From Holophagaceae bacterium (GTDB lineage: Bacteria > Acidobacteriota > Holophagae > Holophagales > Holophagaceae), in assembly GCA_016720465.1 (NCBI GenBank), contig JADKKO010000002.1, positions 474,001 to 538,000 of the forward strand: DNA of 64,000 bases, in the 5' to 3' direction. Positions 25,061 through 34,202 of this stretch are shown one piece after another. Under the pieces are notes generated by a model. That model did not search any database. It was given only the letters and a program-made list of their open reading frames with translations, and was not told the origin of the DNA. A program made the position numbers and the translations under genes. The stretch's first letter is position 1. Every line of letters starts with the position of its first letter.

Positions 25061-26764
25061 TCACTGCGGCAGGTTCAATCCTTCAAGCCCGGAGATGCTG
25101 CCATCCATGGGGGCCTTGATGAGCGTGCCGAGATTCACGGTGCCGGTGGCTTTGGGGCCTACGCGCAGGGTCCAGGTGCGGACGCCGGAAACCCGTTCCA
25201 CGAAGCCGGGCGTGCTCTCCGGAAGGGAGGCGATCTTCAGGTTTTCCACGGTGCTGTGCAGGGCGCGGTCGTGGAGTTCGATGTCCAGCGATTCCGAGGT
25301 GTCATTGCTGGCTTCGAGCTTTTCCCGAAGCGTCCATTGGCGTTCCTTGGTGAAGGTGCCGACCTGTTCCTTCTTCACGTCCACCCGCGCGAAGCTCACG
25401 CGCAGGCCACGGTAGGGACCGAAGCCCAGCTCGAATTTCTGGCCCGCGGAAGGCACCCAGAGTTGGGTCTGGCCCAGCCGTTGCGTGCCCGCGTACTGCA
25501 CGATGGCGGCGCCCGGAAAGAGCGGGAAGGCGACGGGCGTGGCGAAGCGCGCGACCTGGTAGGCGCTTGCGTCGAGGCGCGGCGTGGCGGTGATCACCAG
25601 CTCCGGCTCGATGTCCTTGGCCAGGACCTTGAAGCGATGGGGCTCGCCATCGGAGGGGACATCCTTGGTGCCGTCCAAGTTGAAGGTGGTGGCGAGGCCG
25701 CCGGCTTCCTCGATGACGGAGGTGGCGCCTTCGGACATCTCCGTCGCGGCCACCACTCCAGGGGCTATCGAAGCGAAGGAATATATGTTTTGTGCAGGTG
25801 CGGGGGCAGGCATGGGTTTGGGCGTTTCAGGCGCGACGTTCAAAGCCAGCTCGCGCGCGTATCCTTCAGCCCTCGGCCTCGGTGCCCACCACGCCACATC
25901 TTGGCCTCCGTGGTACCGCGGAACGGCGAGGCTCCTGCTGGCCCTGGTGTTGCTGATCTCCAGCTTCACGCCTTCCCAGGACTCGCCACTGTGCTGGGTG
26001 ATGGCCGCGAACAGGACCAGCTCCAATTTCTTGCGGTCGCCGGACAACCGGGCCTCGTAAGCCGGTGTCCAGCGGGCCGCGCGGGTCCGGTAGCTCAGCT
26101 CCAGCACCACGTCTCCGGCTTTGGGCGTGGTCATCTCCACGGTCACGCGGCTGGGCGCGCGGCGCTGGCCGCCGCTCTGCTGTTGCATCGCGGCTTCAAG
26201 ACGGCGCTCCTCCTGGGTGAGTTTTTCCAGTTCCCGTTTGCGGCGGCGGTCCCGGAGCAAGATCTCGTGGGTGCTGGATTGGATCCCCTTGCCCATCTCC
26301 AGGAGCGTGGCCGTGGCGGGTGGCGCGCTCACCAGTTTCAGGGACACATCCTTCTCGTAGGTGGATTGGAGATTGCGCAGGAATGTGAGCTGCTGGTTCA
26401 AGGATTCGCCTTCGGCTTCCAGGGCGTCCCGCCGGTCCCGCAGGCCTTCCCGTTCCTTCAGCAGCGCCTTGTATTCGAGGGTCTCAGTGACCACCCGCAC
26501 CTCGGAATTCACCGCCAGATCGCCCAGCCGCGAACCATCGGGCCCCTTTGCGGTGACCCGCAGGTCATCCAGGCCCAGGCCCGGCGGAAGATCCTTCACA
26601 ACCAGCTTCGCGGTTCCGGAACCCGTAATGCGCGCCTCGCCGATCCGCGTCACCCAAGCCTCGTCCGGATGCAGCCGCACCCGCGTGATGGGCGCGTCCA
26701 GCGGTGTGGGAGTCTGGGCCGCGAGGCAGAGGCTCAAGGCCGGGATAAACAGGGAAATGCGCAT
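25061..26764 (-). CDS. Secreted DUF4139 protein (MuiA-like), copy 2
   Basis: A 567-residue paralogue of the neighbouring 597-residue protein, with the same order: signal peptide, RLHPDEAWVTRIGEARITG beta domain, coiled coil (~75-190), and DUF4139 region (VLELSYRTRAARWTPAYEA). Shared stretches such as DGTKDVPSDGEPHRFKV versus DGPKDVPSDGDAHRFIV show a duplication followed by divergence. Start at 26764 is backed by GGAGAACCC. Exported; function unknown. Confidence 0.87.
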   Translation of the reverse strand: MRISLFIPALSLCLAAQTPTPLDAPITRVRLHPDEAWVTRIGEARITGSGTAKLVVKDLPPGLGLDDLRVTAKGPDGSRLGDLAVNSEVRVVTETLEYKALLKEREGLRDRRDALEAEGESLNQQLTFLRNLQSTYEKDVSLKLVSAPPATATLLEMGKGIQSSTHEILLRDRRRKRELEKLTQEERRLEAAMQQQSGGQRRAPSRVTVEMTTPKAGDVVLELSYRTRAARWTPAYEARLSGDRKKLELVLFAAITQHSGESWEGVKLEISNTRASRSLAVPRYHGGQDVAWWAPRPRAEGYARELALNVAPETPKPMPAPAPAQNIYSFASIAPGVVAATEMSEGATSVIEEAGGLATTFNLDGTKDVPSDGEPHRFKVLAKDIEPELVITATPRLDASAYQVARFATPVAFPLFPGAAIVQYAGTQRLGQTQLWVPSAGQKFELGFGPYRGLRVSFARVDVKKEQVGTFTKERQWTLREKLEASNDTSESLDIELHDRALHSTVENLKIASLPESTPGFVERVSGVRTWTLRVGPKATGTVNLGTLIKAPMDGSISGLEGLNLPQ

Positions 26765-26803
26765 GGGTTCTCCAGGGATTAGCGATCGCAATTAGGAATT
26801 CCT

Positions 26804-28240
26804 TCACCATTTCGTCCGCACGCGGTAGGTCAATTTGGCGCTGCCTTCGGATGGAACAATGACTTTGAATTTCGCGGCGCCGGCGGCTTCCTTGGTGTGG
26901 GGATGGCTTTGCTGGATGATCTCCCAGTCGCCGTAGATGGGCTCCAGCACGGAGACCGTGACGGCCTCCTTCTTGGCGTTTTTCAGCTCGACCTCGAAAG
27001 CGGTCTCGTAGTTGTAATGGTATTTGCCGATGGCGCCCAGGCTCTTGTAGTCCGTCTGCTTGCGCCGCGCGGTGACATCGAAGGCGTCGCCGAGCTTCAG
27101 GCGCACGGTTTCGTTCTTGGGCGTGTGGTCGATGGCGTCTTCGCCGATGAATTGCGCCCGGCCTTCGGAATCGCGCTTGTAGACCCGCACCACGCCTTTG
27201 GGCAGGGGCATGCCCATGCGATTGGCTTCGCGGTTATCGAACTCGACGAAGACGCCGACTTTCAATTTCGCGCCGATCTCGCCATAGCTGCCTTGGTAGT
27301 AGTAGCTTTCGCCGCGCAGCAGATACTCTTTCCGCACCGGGACGTTGGAGGCGCTGAGCAGGGCCACCTGCTTGGTCTGGGCCGCCTTGAGGGTGGTGGG
27401 CCGGTCCAGTGTGTACAGGTGGTATTCGAAGAGGTTTTCCTCTTGCATTTGCGGCGCCGCCGCCGCCATCTCCATCTTCATGCCTGCGCCGTTCTTGTAA
27501 GCTCTTCGCGGTTCCGGAGCCCGGTTCACGTCGCCCGCGACCAGCTGCAAGGTCGCGTTGGGATAGGCCGCGCCGCTGGTGTTGGTGAGCGTCACCCAGC
27601 CGCTCAGGTCCATGGTCTTTTCGTCCGAGGCCAGGTTCGCCACGTAGTCCGCCCGCCAGCCCAGGCCGCCCGTGAGGTAGCTGAGTTCCAGCTTCTGGGC
27701 GGCGGCGATCGGAGAGTTCAGGGAGATCACCAACGTAGGCCGCGCCCGCAGGTTCTCCGGAACTTTTGGGAAGACGATGCGCCCCACATAGCTGGTCTCG
27801 ATGCGGTCGGGGAATTGCAGCACCGTGCCGCTGTTGGTCGCGAGCACCAGGGCTTCTTCCCGCTTCTCGACAGCCTTGCCGTTTTCCTCACGTTGAATCG
27901 TGATGATGCCCACCCTTTCGCCGACGTATTTTTCGAGCAGTTTTTGCGGTGTGAGCAGATCGAAATCGAAATTCTGCTCCGCGACCCAGAACCCTTCAGG
28001 GTGCGTGATGTCGCGCAACAGCGCGGTTTCGGGCCGGATCTGCGCCGAGACTTCCTGGAAAGCCAGGGCCACCTCGCCCTTGGGCAACCGCACTTCCCGG
28101 GTGTCCTTCACCAGCGCCAGGTTCTCGTTGTAGATGGTCACTGCCAGGGACTGCTGATCCTTTTGGGTGGTGGGAATCTCCTTCAACTGCGCGCAAAGCG
28201 GCAGCGCGGCCAGCAACAGGGCGAGAGGCGGCATTCTCAT
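26804..28240 (-). CDS. Secreted DUF4139 protein, shorter type, copy 3
   Basis: A 478-residue exported protein with a signal peptide (LALLLAALPLCAQ), an N-terminal beta domain (TIYNENLALVKDTREVRLPKG) and the DUF4139 core (KLELSYLTGGLGWRADYVANL). It lacks the long coiled coil of the two following genes and is closer to the stand-alone DUF4139 type. It leads the three-gene cluster and is probably co-transcribed (39-bp gap to copy 2). Upstream lies a repeat-rich gap. Function unknown; possibly an envelope or outer-surface component. Confidence 0.85.
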   Translation of the reverse strand: MRMPPLALLLAALPLCAQLKEIPTTQKDQQSLAVTIYNENLALVKDTREVRLPKGEVALAFQEVSAQIRPETALLRDITHPEGFWVAEQNFDFDLLTPQKLLEKYVGERVGIITIQREENGKAVEKREEALVLATNSGTVLQFPDRIETSYVGRIVFPKVPENLRARPTLVISLNSPIAAAQKLELSYLTGGLGWRADYVANLASDEKTMDLSGWVTLTNTSGAAYPNATLQLVAGDVNRAPEPRRAYKNGAGMKMEMAAAAPQMQEENLFEYHLYTLDRPTTLKAAQTKQVALLSASNVPVRKEYLLRGESYYYQGSYGEIGAKLKVGVFVEFDNREANRMGMPLPKGVVRVYKRDSEGRAQFIGEDAIDHTPKNETVRLKLGDAFDVTARRKQTDYKSLGAIGKYHYNYETAFEVELKNAKKEAVTVSVLEPIYGDWEIIQQSHPHTKEAAGAAKFKVIVPSEGSAKLTYRVRTKW

Positions 28241-28312
28241 GGAAGGCTCCGGGATGTGCCTTCATGATGCCTTGAAAGAAAAGTTGGTGCCCATGAATGC
28301 GGCGCCGAGGAC

Positions 28313-28540
28313 CAAGTCCCAAGTCCCAGGTCCAAAGCTCCGTTTCAGTGGATTTTCATCCGTGTGGCTTGAACTACTTTTCAATATGGGAAGGAAACCT
28401 CGGCTGATCCATCCTCTCCGATGGCAACTTGGCCAAACCAGTGTCGGTAAGGGGCTCGGCGTTCGCAGCTCCTTGCTGCTTGAGACTTGAGACTTGGGAC
28501 TTGAGACTTGGGACTTGAGACTTGGGACTTGGGACTTTTT
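28313..28540. repeat. Repeat-bounded intergenic segment: AAGTCCCAAGTCCCAGG left, GACTTGGGACTT tandem right
   Basis: The left edge carries AAGTCCCAAGTCCCAGGTCC. The right edge (~28483-28538) carries five or more GACTTGAGA/GACTTGGGA words in tandem, complementary to the left edge. The ~150 bp between contain no gene that I can support. The right end touches the SRPBCC stop codon and adds a T-run on the + strand. The pattern looks like an inverted-repeat-bounded non-coding element. Confidence 0.7.
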
Positions 28541-28966
28541 TCAGCCCAGCCCGCCCGCCTCCGCGAGTTCCTGGATCTTCGCGAGGGCGCTGTCCAGCTG
28601 GGCCTTCAGCAATTTCTCGGCGCCCATCATCTTCATCATGGGTGGCAGGTCGGCTTCATCCACGATCCGCAGGCTGCAGCCATCGCCGGCCGGCGTGATC
28701 TCGAAGCGCAGGGTGTGGTCGAACATCTTCTTGGCACCGGGCACGAGCGTGATGAGGGTGGGCGCAACCCTTTCGCCGATGAGCGCTTCCACGGGCATGG
28801 TCATGCCCATCACTTCGATCTTGTAGCGGTGGCTGTCCGCTTCGCCGCTGAAATCCTTGGCCGCGGGTTCCAAGAATGCGCGGTGGTTGGAGAGATCCGC
28901 GAGAAACGTGAATAGCTTCTCCGCGGGCAAGGCAAGGGCGGCGGCATCTGTGGCAATCGAGGTCAT
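28541..28966 (-). CDS. SRPBCC/polyketide-cyclase-like lipid-binding fold protein
   Basis: A 141-residue protein of START/Bet v1 type: an N-terminal strand (TSIATDAAALALPAEKLFTFLADL), alternating strands (YKIEVMGMTMPVEALIGE; TLRFEITPAGDG) and a long C-terminal helix (GAEKLLKAQLDSALAKIQELAE). Such proteins bind hydrophobic ligands. ATG 28966 is chosen (AGGA upstream); ATG 28975 is equally possible, and the frame to 29194 is not conserved. Ligand unknown. Confidence 0.7.
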   Translation of the reverse strand: MTSIATDAAALALPAEKLFTFLADLSNHRAFLEPAAKDFSGEADSHRYKIEVMGMTMPVEALIGERVAPTLITLVPGAKKMFDHTLRFEITPAGDGCSLRIVDEADLPPMMKMMGAEKLLKAQLDSALAKIQELAEAGGLG

Positions 28967-29132
28967 GGAACCCATCCTGTTTTCAAACCTCGATTGTGGC
29001 AGGTGTCGCTGGACAAAGCCTTCGCCGAAAAACACCTCCACACGGCACCCCGGCGAGGAAACAGGGCGAGTGCAGCCACCTGCGCGGATTGCGAGTTGAA
29101 AACCGCCTTTGAAATGGGTTTTGAATCCAGCC

Positions 29133-31049
29133 TCAAAACACCGTGAGGCTGAAATTGACACTGGAGGGCCCGGTGGAGGGGGTTCCCGTTCCACTTTGCT
29201 GGATGGTGAACCCGAGGGTCCCGGTGTTCATCCCGACCATATAGCCGGAACAGGGGAAGGAGGGGTTGATGGCCGAAGCGCTGCCCACGGGGATGGTGCC
29301 TCCGGTTTGATCCAGGTTGACGAAGGCCATGGGGTTCGAGGTGGTCCATTGCAGGGGCACATTGCCCGTGTTGGTGATGATGATGGGGGAGAAGGGAGTG
29401 GGGCAGGGAGAAACCCCGATCTGGTGGGAGAGGAATTCGGAAACCGTGGAAAAGGTGTGGGTGATGATCGCCGGCGTGCCGGAGAAATCGAGGATGCCCG
29501 TGGCCATGCCTTCCCCGAGGTAGACGCCGCCTGGGACGAAGATTGCGGGAGGATCCACGGGATCCACGTCAACTCGCCAATGGGAAGGAAGCGCAGCCTG
29601 GTTCGGGCTGGTCGCGGTGCCCGCAACCGTGACGGTGGCCGGAGTGCCCGCGATCGGATCGAAAGCTCCAATGGGCACCGGTGGGGCGGGCGGAGGCGCC
29701 CAGGGAAGGACGAGGGCGACATTGCCGTCCAGCTTGGTGAACGAATAGGTGAAGGTCCCTGCGGTGGGTGCCCAGTTGGACACGACGAATTGTGCGGGCA
29801 GGATTCCGACCCCGCCCGGGAAGGTGTAAGGCCCGCCCGGTTGCACCGTGACGATCGGAACCTTCTTGATTGGCGGGCCGGGAAGGGCCGGAAGGTGGAC
29901 TAGGTAGTCCTCGACCTCGCCGGAGCTGAAGGAACCGCTGCCGTCCCAGGTGGCCGTGGAGATCTGGTCCCGGGTGAGCGCGATGCGCATCCAGGCGGGA
30001 TCCGGGAGGATGTTGCCGTTGGAGAAGGCGAAGGCAGGAGGAGAGACAGTAGTGGTGGTTCCGGCCGCGGGCAGGGTGACGGGCTGGTTCTGGACCACCC
30101 ATTCGGAAGCCCCGTCCCAGACGCCGTTCATGTTCTTGTCGAAGACCGTATTCAGGTACATGGTTCCGCCGGGGCTTCCCGACGGGGCGGTCACCCGCAC
30201 CGTGATCGCCGCCGGGGGCGGAATCGATGTGAGGACGACGATCATGTTCTGAAGTCCATCCTCATCGGTAAAATCGCCAAGGACCGCGTCGGCGGCCAAG
30301 CTGGCCAGAGTTCCGAGGGTCCCGTCCGCGGTGCTCTGGGTCCGCGCTCCGTTGTGGGCGAGCAGGGTCGGAAAGCCACCGACCTGGGCAGGGTTGATGA
30401 TCCCGAAGACATTGGGGTACCCGGTGGCGGTCCCGTCGGGCGCTTCCCCGAAATTGAAGACGGTGGGAGCCGTCACGGTCACGGTCACGCTCCGCGTGGC
30501 CGTGGCCGTGACCGCGCCCTGGGTGTTGGATGCGGTGAGGGTGTAAGTAGTGGTGGCCGATGGGTTGACGGTTTTGCATGTGCCCGTGACGGGGCCCACG
30601 CCCTGGTCGATGCTCAGGCCCGTGGCGCCCGTGACGGTCCAGCAGATGGTGCTGGGCTCGGACGCCGCGAGGCTGGCGGGCGTGGCCGTCAAACTGCTGA
30701 TCACCGGGGCGGGCACCACGATCACGGTGGCGGTGGCGGTGGCGGATCCGGTGGCGTTGGTGGCGGTGAGGGTATAGGTGGCGGTGGCCGCCGGGCTCAC
30801 GGTCTTGCTGGTGCCGGTCACCGCTCCGACACCTTGGTCGATGGCCAGGCTTGTGGCCCCGGAAACACTCCAGGACAGAGTGCTGCTCTGTCCGGCGGGA
30901 ATGGCGCTGGGCGTGGCCGTGAAGGCAGCGATCGTGGGCGCAGGTGCGGGCGTGCCGCCGCCTCCGCTGCTTCCCCCGCAGGACACGAGCATGGGGAGGG
31001 ACGCTGCCAGAAGCGTCCAGGAAATGATTCGCAGCGACCGGATACGCAT
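29133..31049 (-). CDS. Surface lipoprotein with two Ig-like repeats and a GEVED domain
   Basis: A 638-residue lipoprotein (lipobox PMLVSCGGSS). Residues ~38-195 are two near-identical Ig-like modules (SWSVSGATSLAIDQGVG; CWTVTGATGLSIDQGVG; each ending TYTLTA). A GEVED domain follows, with FNFGEAPDG, LLAHNGART, FTDEDGLQN and the eponymous SSGEVEDYLVHLP. The C-terminal ~250 residues are beta-rich, Pro/Thr-rich and unassigned. Start 31049 has GGAGGA upstream. Probably displayed on the cell surface; an adhesive or binding role is inferred from the domains only. Confidence 0.8.
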   Translation of the reverse strand: MRIRSLRIISWTLLAASLPMLVSCGGSSGGGGTPAPAPTIAAFTATPSAIPAGQSSTLSWSVSGATSLAIDQGVGAVTGTSKTVSPAATATYTLTATNATGSATATATVIVVPAPVISSLTATPASLAASEPSTICWTVTGATGLSIDQGVGPVTGTCKTVNPSATTTYTLTASNTQGAVTATATRSVTVTVTAPTVFNFGEAPDGTATGYPNVFGIINPAQVGGFPTLLAHNGARTQSTADGTLGTLASLAADAVLGDFTDEDGLQNMIVVLTSIPPPAAITVRVTAPSGSPGGTMYLNTVFDKNMNGVWDGASEWVVQNQPVTLPAAGTTTTVSPPAFAFSNGNILPDPAWMRIALTRDQISTATWDGSGSFSSGEVEDYLVHLPALPGPPIKKVPIVTVQPGGPYTFPGGVGILPAQFVVSNWAPTAGTFTYSFTKLDGNVALVLPWAPPPAPPVPIGAFDPIAGTPATVTVAGTATSPNQAALPSHWRVDVDPVDPPAIFVPGGVYLGEGMATGILDFSGTPAIITHTFSTVSEFLSHQIGVSPCPTPFSPIIITNTGNVPLQWTTSNPMAFVNLDQTGGTIPVGSASAINPSFPCSGYMVGMNTGTLGFTIQQSGTGTPSTGPSSVNFSLTVF

Positions 31050-31265
31050 GAATCCTCCAAAGAATGCGCGGCGAGGGCAACTGAGGATGAGTCCAATTTG
31101 AACGGAATCGGTGCCCAAATATGCGGCCTGGGGAAGGAAGCGCAAGGGGAAAAATGGAGGGCAGGGGACGCGCTCCAGCAGACTCCCTGTGGTTGGGATA
31201 GACGGAAGGCCGGCTTCCGGATCAGGGGACTCCCGGAGTGGCTTCGTTGGTCCCGCGAGGGATCC

Positions 31266-33698
31266 TCAGCGGAGCGTGATGAGCGTGGCTCCGGCCCCGC
31301 CCTGGCTCAAGGGGGCGTCCTCGATGCCCTTGATGCCAGGGTGCCCCTGCAGCGCTAAGCGCACGGCACTCTTCAGGCGGCCGGTGCCGTGGCCGTGGAC
31401 GATGCGGATGTGCAGCCGCCCCCCTGCGATGGCGCTTTCCACGAAACGGTGGACCTCCATGTCCACGTCGTCGCTGGCGCGGCCGATGAGGTTCAGTTCT
31501 TCCCAAGCTTCGCCGCTGTCCACCCGCACCCGCACCCGGCCTTCGCTGGCCTTCGGCGGTTCAAGTTCTTTGCGATGGAGGGCGTCGAGTTCGCCGGCCC
31601 TGGCTTCGAACCGCTTGCCGGGAGCCACTTCCAGGGTCACCCGGTCGCCCTTCATGGCGACCACGCGGCCTTCCAATCCCAGACCTCGGTGGCGGGCGAA
31701 GCCGTCCAGCTTGAGGCTTGGAAGATCTTTGTCCGGATTGGATTTGGGGGATTTTGGCTTCAGCTCGGAGGCGGCGATTTTCGTGAGCAGCTTCACCCGT
31801 TCGTGGGCCTCCATGCCGATGCGGTCGGCATTTTCTGAAGCCCTGGATTTCGATTTCAGCTCTTTCACGAGGCGCTTGCCTTCGTGATCCAGGAAATCCA
31901 GCACGCGCTCCACTTTTTGGGCCCCGTCCCGCTGGGTTTTTTCCTGGGACTCGCGGAGCTGCTCTTCACGCTGCCCCAGGATTCTGCGGTCCTTTTCGAG
32001 GCTCTGCTGGCCCAGGCGCAATTCGGCTTCGAGCTGGAGCACCCGCAGGCGGTCCGCCTCGAGTTTCCGGAGGAATTCCCGCCAGTCCTTTTCCCGCCTC
32101 CCCAGGACCTGGTCGGCGTGGTCGAGGACCTGGGGCGGCAGGCCCAGGCGCCGGGCGATGGATAGCGCGCGGCTCTGGCCCGGAAGGCCCACCATCAGGT
32201 GGTAGGTGGGCGCGAGCTTTTCCTCGTCGAATTGCACGGAGGCGTTCTGGAAGCGGGGGTTGGAAAGAGCCCACTGGCTGATCTCGCCCAGGTGGGTGGA
32301 ACAAAGCACCCAGGCGCCGCGGCGGCTCAGGGCCTTCAGGATGGCGATGCCCAACGCCGCGCCTTCCTTGGGGTCGGTGCCGGTGCCCAGTTCATCCAGC
32401 AGCACCAGGCCGCCGGGTTTGGCATGCTGGAGGATGCTTTTCACATGGAGGATGTGGCTGGAAAAAGTGGAAAGGCTGCCCAAGAGCGATTGGTGGTCCC
32501 CGATGTCCGCGTGCAAGCTCGGCAAGGAGGGCAGGGAGCTTCCTTTTTCGGCGGGAATGGCGCAGCCTGCGTGCCCCAGGCAGGCCAGCAGGCCCACGGT
32601 CTTCAGCACCACGGTCTTGCCGCCGGTGTTGGAACCCGAGATCACCAGGCCCGGGCGGTCCTCATGCAAATCGAGGGACAGGGGCACCACCTCGTGGTCG
32701 AGCGGCTCCAGCTCCAGGGCATCGCGCACCTTGGCCAGCAACAGCGGGTGGCGGGCGAGGGCCAGATGCAGCCGAGGGGCATCCAGTTCCGGCAAGCAGC
32801 CTTCGCAGAGGCTCTGCCAGCGGAGCAGCGCGAGGATCTCATCCACCTCCCCCTGGAAGCTGCGCCAACGGACGAAGTCTTCGCGGCGCTCCCGCAGCTC
32901 TTCCAGCAGGCGCCTCAGGAAAGCCTGGACCGCTTGCGAATAGGCGCTGTCGGCCTCCACAAAATCGTTGTTGAGCGGCACCGCTCCCATGGGTTCAAGA
33001 AATAGCGTGGCGCCCGTGCTGGAACGGTCCAGCACCAGGCCCTCCACCTGTCCCCGGCGGTCCGTGCGGACCGGCAGGCAGAATCGCCCGTTGCGCTCCA
33101 CGATGGAGGCTTCCTGGAAGGCATCCGCCTGTTCCCTGAGGTACCGGTTCAACCTGGCCTGCACCGATTGGAAGGCGCGCTGGCGGTGGCTGTGCAGTTC
33201 GGCCAGGCCAGGCACTTTCAGGGCGTCCAACAGGCCGTCTTCGGTGAAGACGCGGCGGAAACGATCTGCGAGCGGGGCCGGGTCCGGAAGCAAGCCTGCG
33301 GTGATGTGCAGACAATCGATGCCCGGATGCGTGCCTCCGGGTGGATCCAGATCCGCGGGCCAGCCGATGCTTGCGACCGACTTCAGCAATTGTGACAAGG
33401 CCGGAAGCCCCTCCCGGAAACTCCGCCAGTGATCCGGAAGCAGCCAACCTGCGGGGTTCAGCAATTCATCGAGGGCGGCGTCGAGGCTGGAGATGGGTAG
33501 AGCCCCCGGGCGCTCCCGCCACAGCGGCTCCAGCTCCAACTGCCGCAACCGCCGGATGGCCGCCCGGCCGTCGAAAGGATGCATGGCTTCGACTGCCGCA
33601 CGCGCGGCCTGGGTCCTCGCCCCGGACTTGATCAGCTCGCGCAGGTCCGGAAATTCCAGGGCCTCCAGCTCGGCTTGGGTGGGTTTGGAAATGCGCAT
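31266..33698 (-). CDS. mutS2: MutS2 family ATPase with C-terminal Smr domain
   Basis: An 810-residue protein. It has the MutS2 core (DRSSTGATLFLEPMGAVPLNN), the ABC-type ATPase with Walker A GSNTGGKT, signature region STFSSH and Walker B LLDELGTGTDP, a long coiled coil, and a C-terminal Smr domain (VHGHGTGRLK). Start chosen at 33698 (MRISKPTQAELEALEF); the longer frame runs into the rpsU terminator. Bacterial MutS2 acts on collided ribosomes and/or recombination intermediates; Smr can cut nucleic acid, though here HGHGTG lacks the DLHG motif that some nucleolytic Smr domains carry. Role is from the family. Confidence 0.92.
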   Translation of the reverse strand: MRISKPTQAELEALEFPDLRELIKSGARTQAARAAVEAMHPFDGRAAIRRLRQLELEPLWRERPGALPISSLDAALDELLNPAGWLLPDHWRSFREGLPALSQLLKSVASIGWPADLDPPGGTHPGIDCLHITAGLLPDPAPLADRFRRVFTEDGLLDALKVPGLAELHSHRQRAFQSVQARLNRYLREQADAFQEASIVERNGRFCLPVRTDRRGQVEGLVLDRSSTGATLFLEPMGAVPLNNDFVEADSAYSQAVQAFLRRLLEELRERREDFVRWRSFQGEVDEILALLRWQSLCEGCLPELDAPRLHLALARHPLLLAKVRDALELEPLDHEVVPLSLDLHEDRPGLVISGSNTGGKTVVLKTVGLLACLGHAGCAIPAEKGSSLPSLPSLHADIGDHQSLLGSLSTFSSHILHVKSILQHAKPGGLVLLDELGTGTDPKEGAALGIAILKALSRRGAWVLCSTHLGEISQWALSNPRFQNASVQFDEEKLAPTYHLMVGLPGQSRALSIARRLGLPPQVLDHADQVLGRREKDWREFLRKLEADRLRVLQLEAELRLGQQSLEKDRRILGQREEQLRESQEKTQRDGAQKVERVLDFLDHEGKRLVKELKSKSRASENADRIGMEAHERVKLLTKIAASELKPKSPKSNPDKDLPSLKLDGFARHRGLGLEGRVVAMKGDRVTLEVAPGKRFEARAGELDALHRKELEPPKASEGRVRVRVDSGEAWEELNLIGRASDDVDMEVHRFVESAIAGGRLHIRIVHGHGTGRLKSAVRLALQGHPGIKGIEDAPLSQGGAGATLITLR

Positions 33699-33755
33699 GG
33701 GTTGATTGTGGATTCGAAGGCTCGGGAACGGGGGTGCCAATGGCTTCGGCTTCAA

Positions 33756-33790
33756 AGAAAAAGGCCCGTCTGAACGGGCCTTTTTCTTCC
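33756..33790 (-). terminator. Intrinsic terminator of rpsU
   Basis: AAAAAGGCCCGT-tcag-ACGGGCCTTTTTC on the minus strand: an A-tract, an 8-bp GC-rich stem and a U-tract. It lies immediately after the rpsU stop and before mutS2. Its symmetry would let it act in both directions. Confidence 0.85.
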
Positions 33791-33812
33791 TCGACAAGTT
33801 ACTGGCCTTGGA

Positions 33813-34025
33813 TCAGGCGCCCTTCATGAGGCGGCGCTCCTGGGAGAGGCGCTTGAGGGTCTTCTTGCGGGCGGCGAGCATCTTCCGCTTCCGCTTCGCG
33901 GAGGGCTTTTCGAAATGCTGGCGCTTTTTGAGCTCGCTCAGGATCCCTGACTTCTCGCACTTGCGCTTGAAGCGTCGCAGAGCGTTTTCGAACGTCTCGT
34001 CTTCCTTGATTTTAACCAATGGCAT
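33813..34025 (-). CDS. rpsU: Ribosomal protein bS21
   Basis: A 70-residue basic protein, MPLVKIKEDETFENALRRF followed by KRKCEKSGILSELKKRQHFEKPS and a Lys/Arg-rich tail: bS21 over its full length. AAGGGGTG lies upstream of the ATG. It is a single-gene unit with its own terminator. In the 30S subunit bS21 sits near the anti-Shine-Dalgarno region and aids initiation. Confidence 0.97.
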   Translation of the reverse strand: MPLVKIKEDETFENALRRFKRKCEKSGILSELKKRQHFEKPSAKRKRKMLAARKKTLKRLSQERRLMKGA

Positions 34026-34151
34026 GCAGTATCACCCCTTCCGCCTCAGATTCCGCCGGACCTGGAGGCCATGGCGGCCTTTCAGAATACACGAGAAGGG
34101 CTTTAAATCCATGCCTGAATTCCGGACCCGCCCCTGGCACGGCCGCTTTGG

Positions 34152-34181
34152 TTGCCGCTATCCTCGTACAAAGGCTACACT
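34152..34181 (+). promoter_or_regulatory. Possible sigma-70-type promoter for the kinase gene
   Basis: TTGCCG (-35, four of six matches) and TACACT (-10, four of six) are separated by 18 nt, ending 21 bp before the kinase ATG in an AT-richer stretch. Plausible but weak. Confidence 0.3.
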
Positions 34182-34202
34182 TTCATTTTATCAGAAGAAG
34201 GC

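Noticed and set aside
32199..33005. Long + strand frame opposite mutS2
   Set aside because: Antisense shadow of a conserved ATPase in GC-rich DNA. Composition is Gln/Gly/His-rich, as expected of a reverse-phase read, and no domain is visible.
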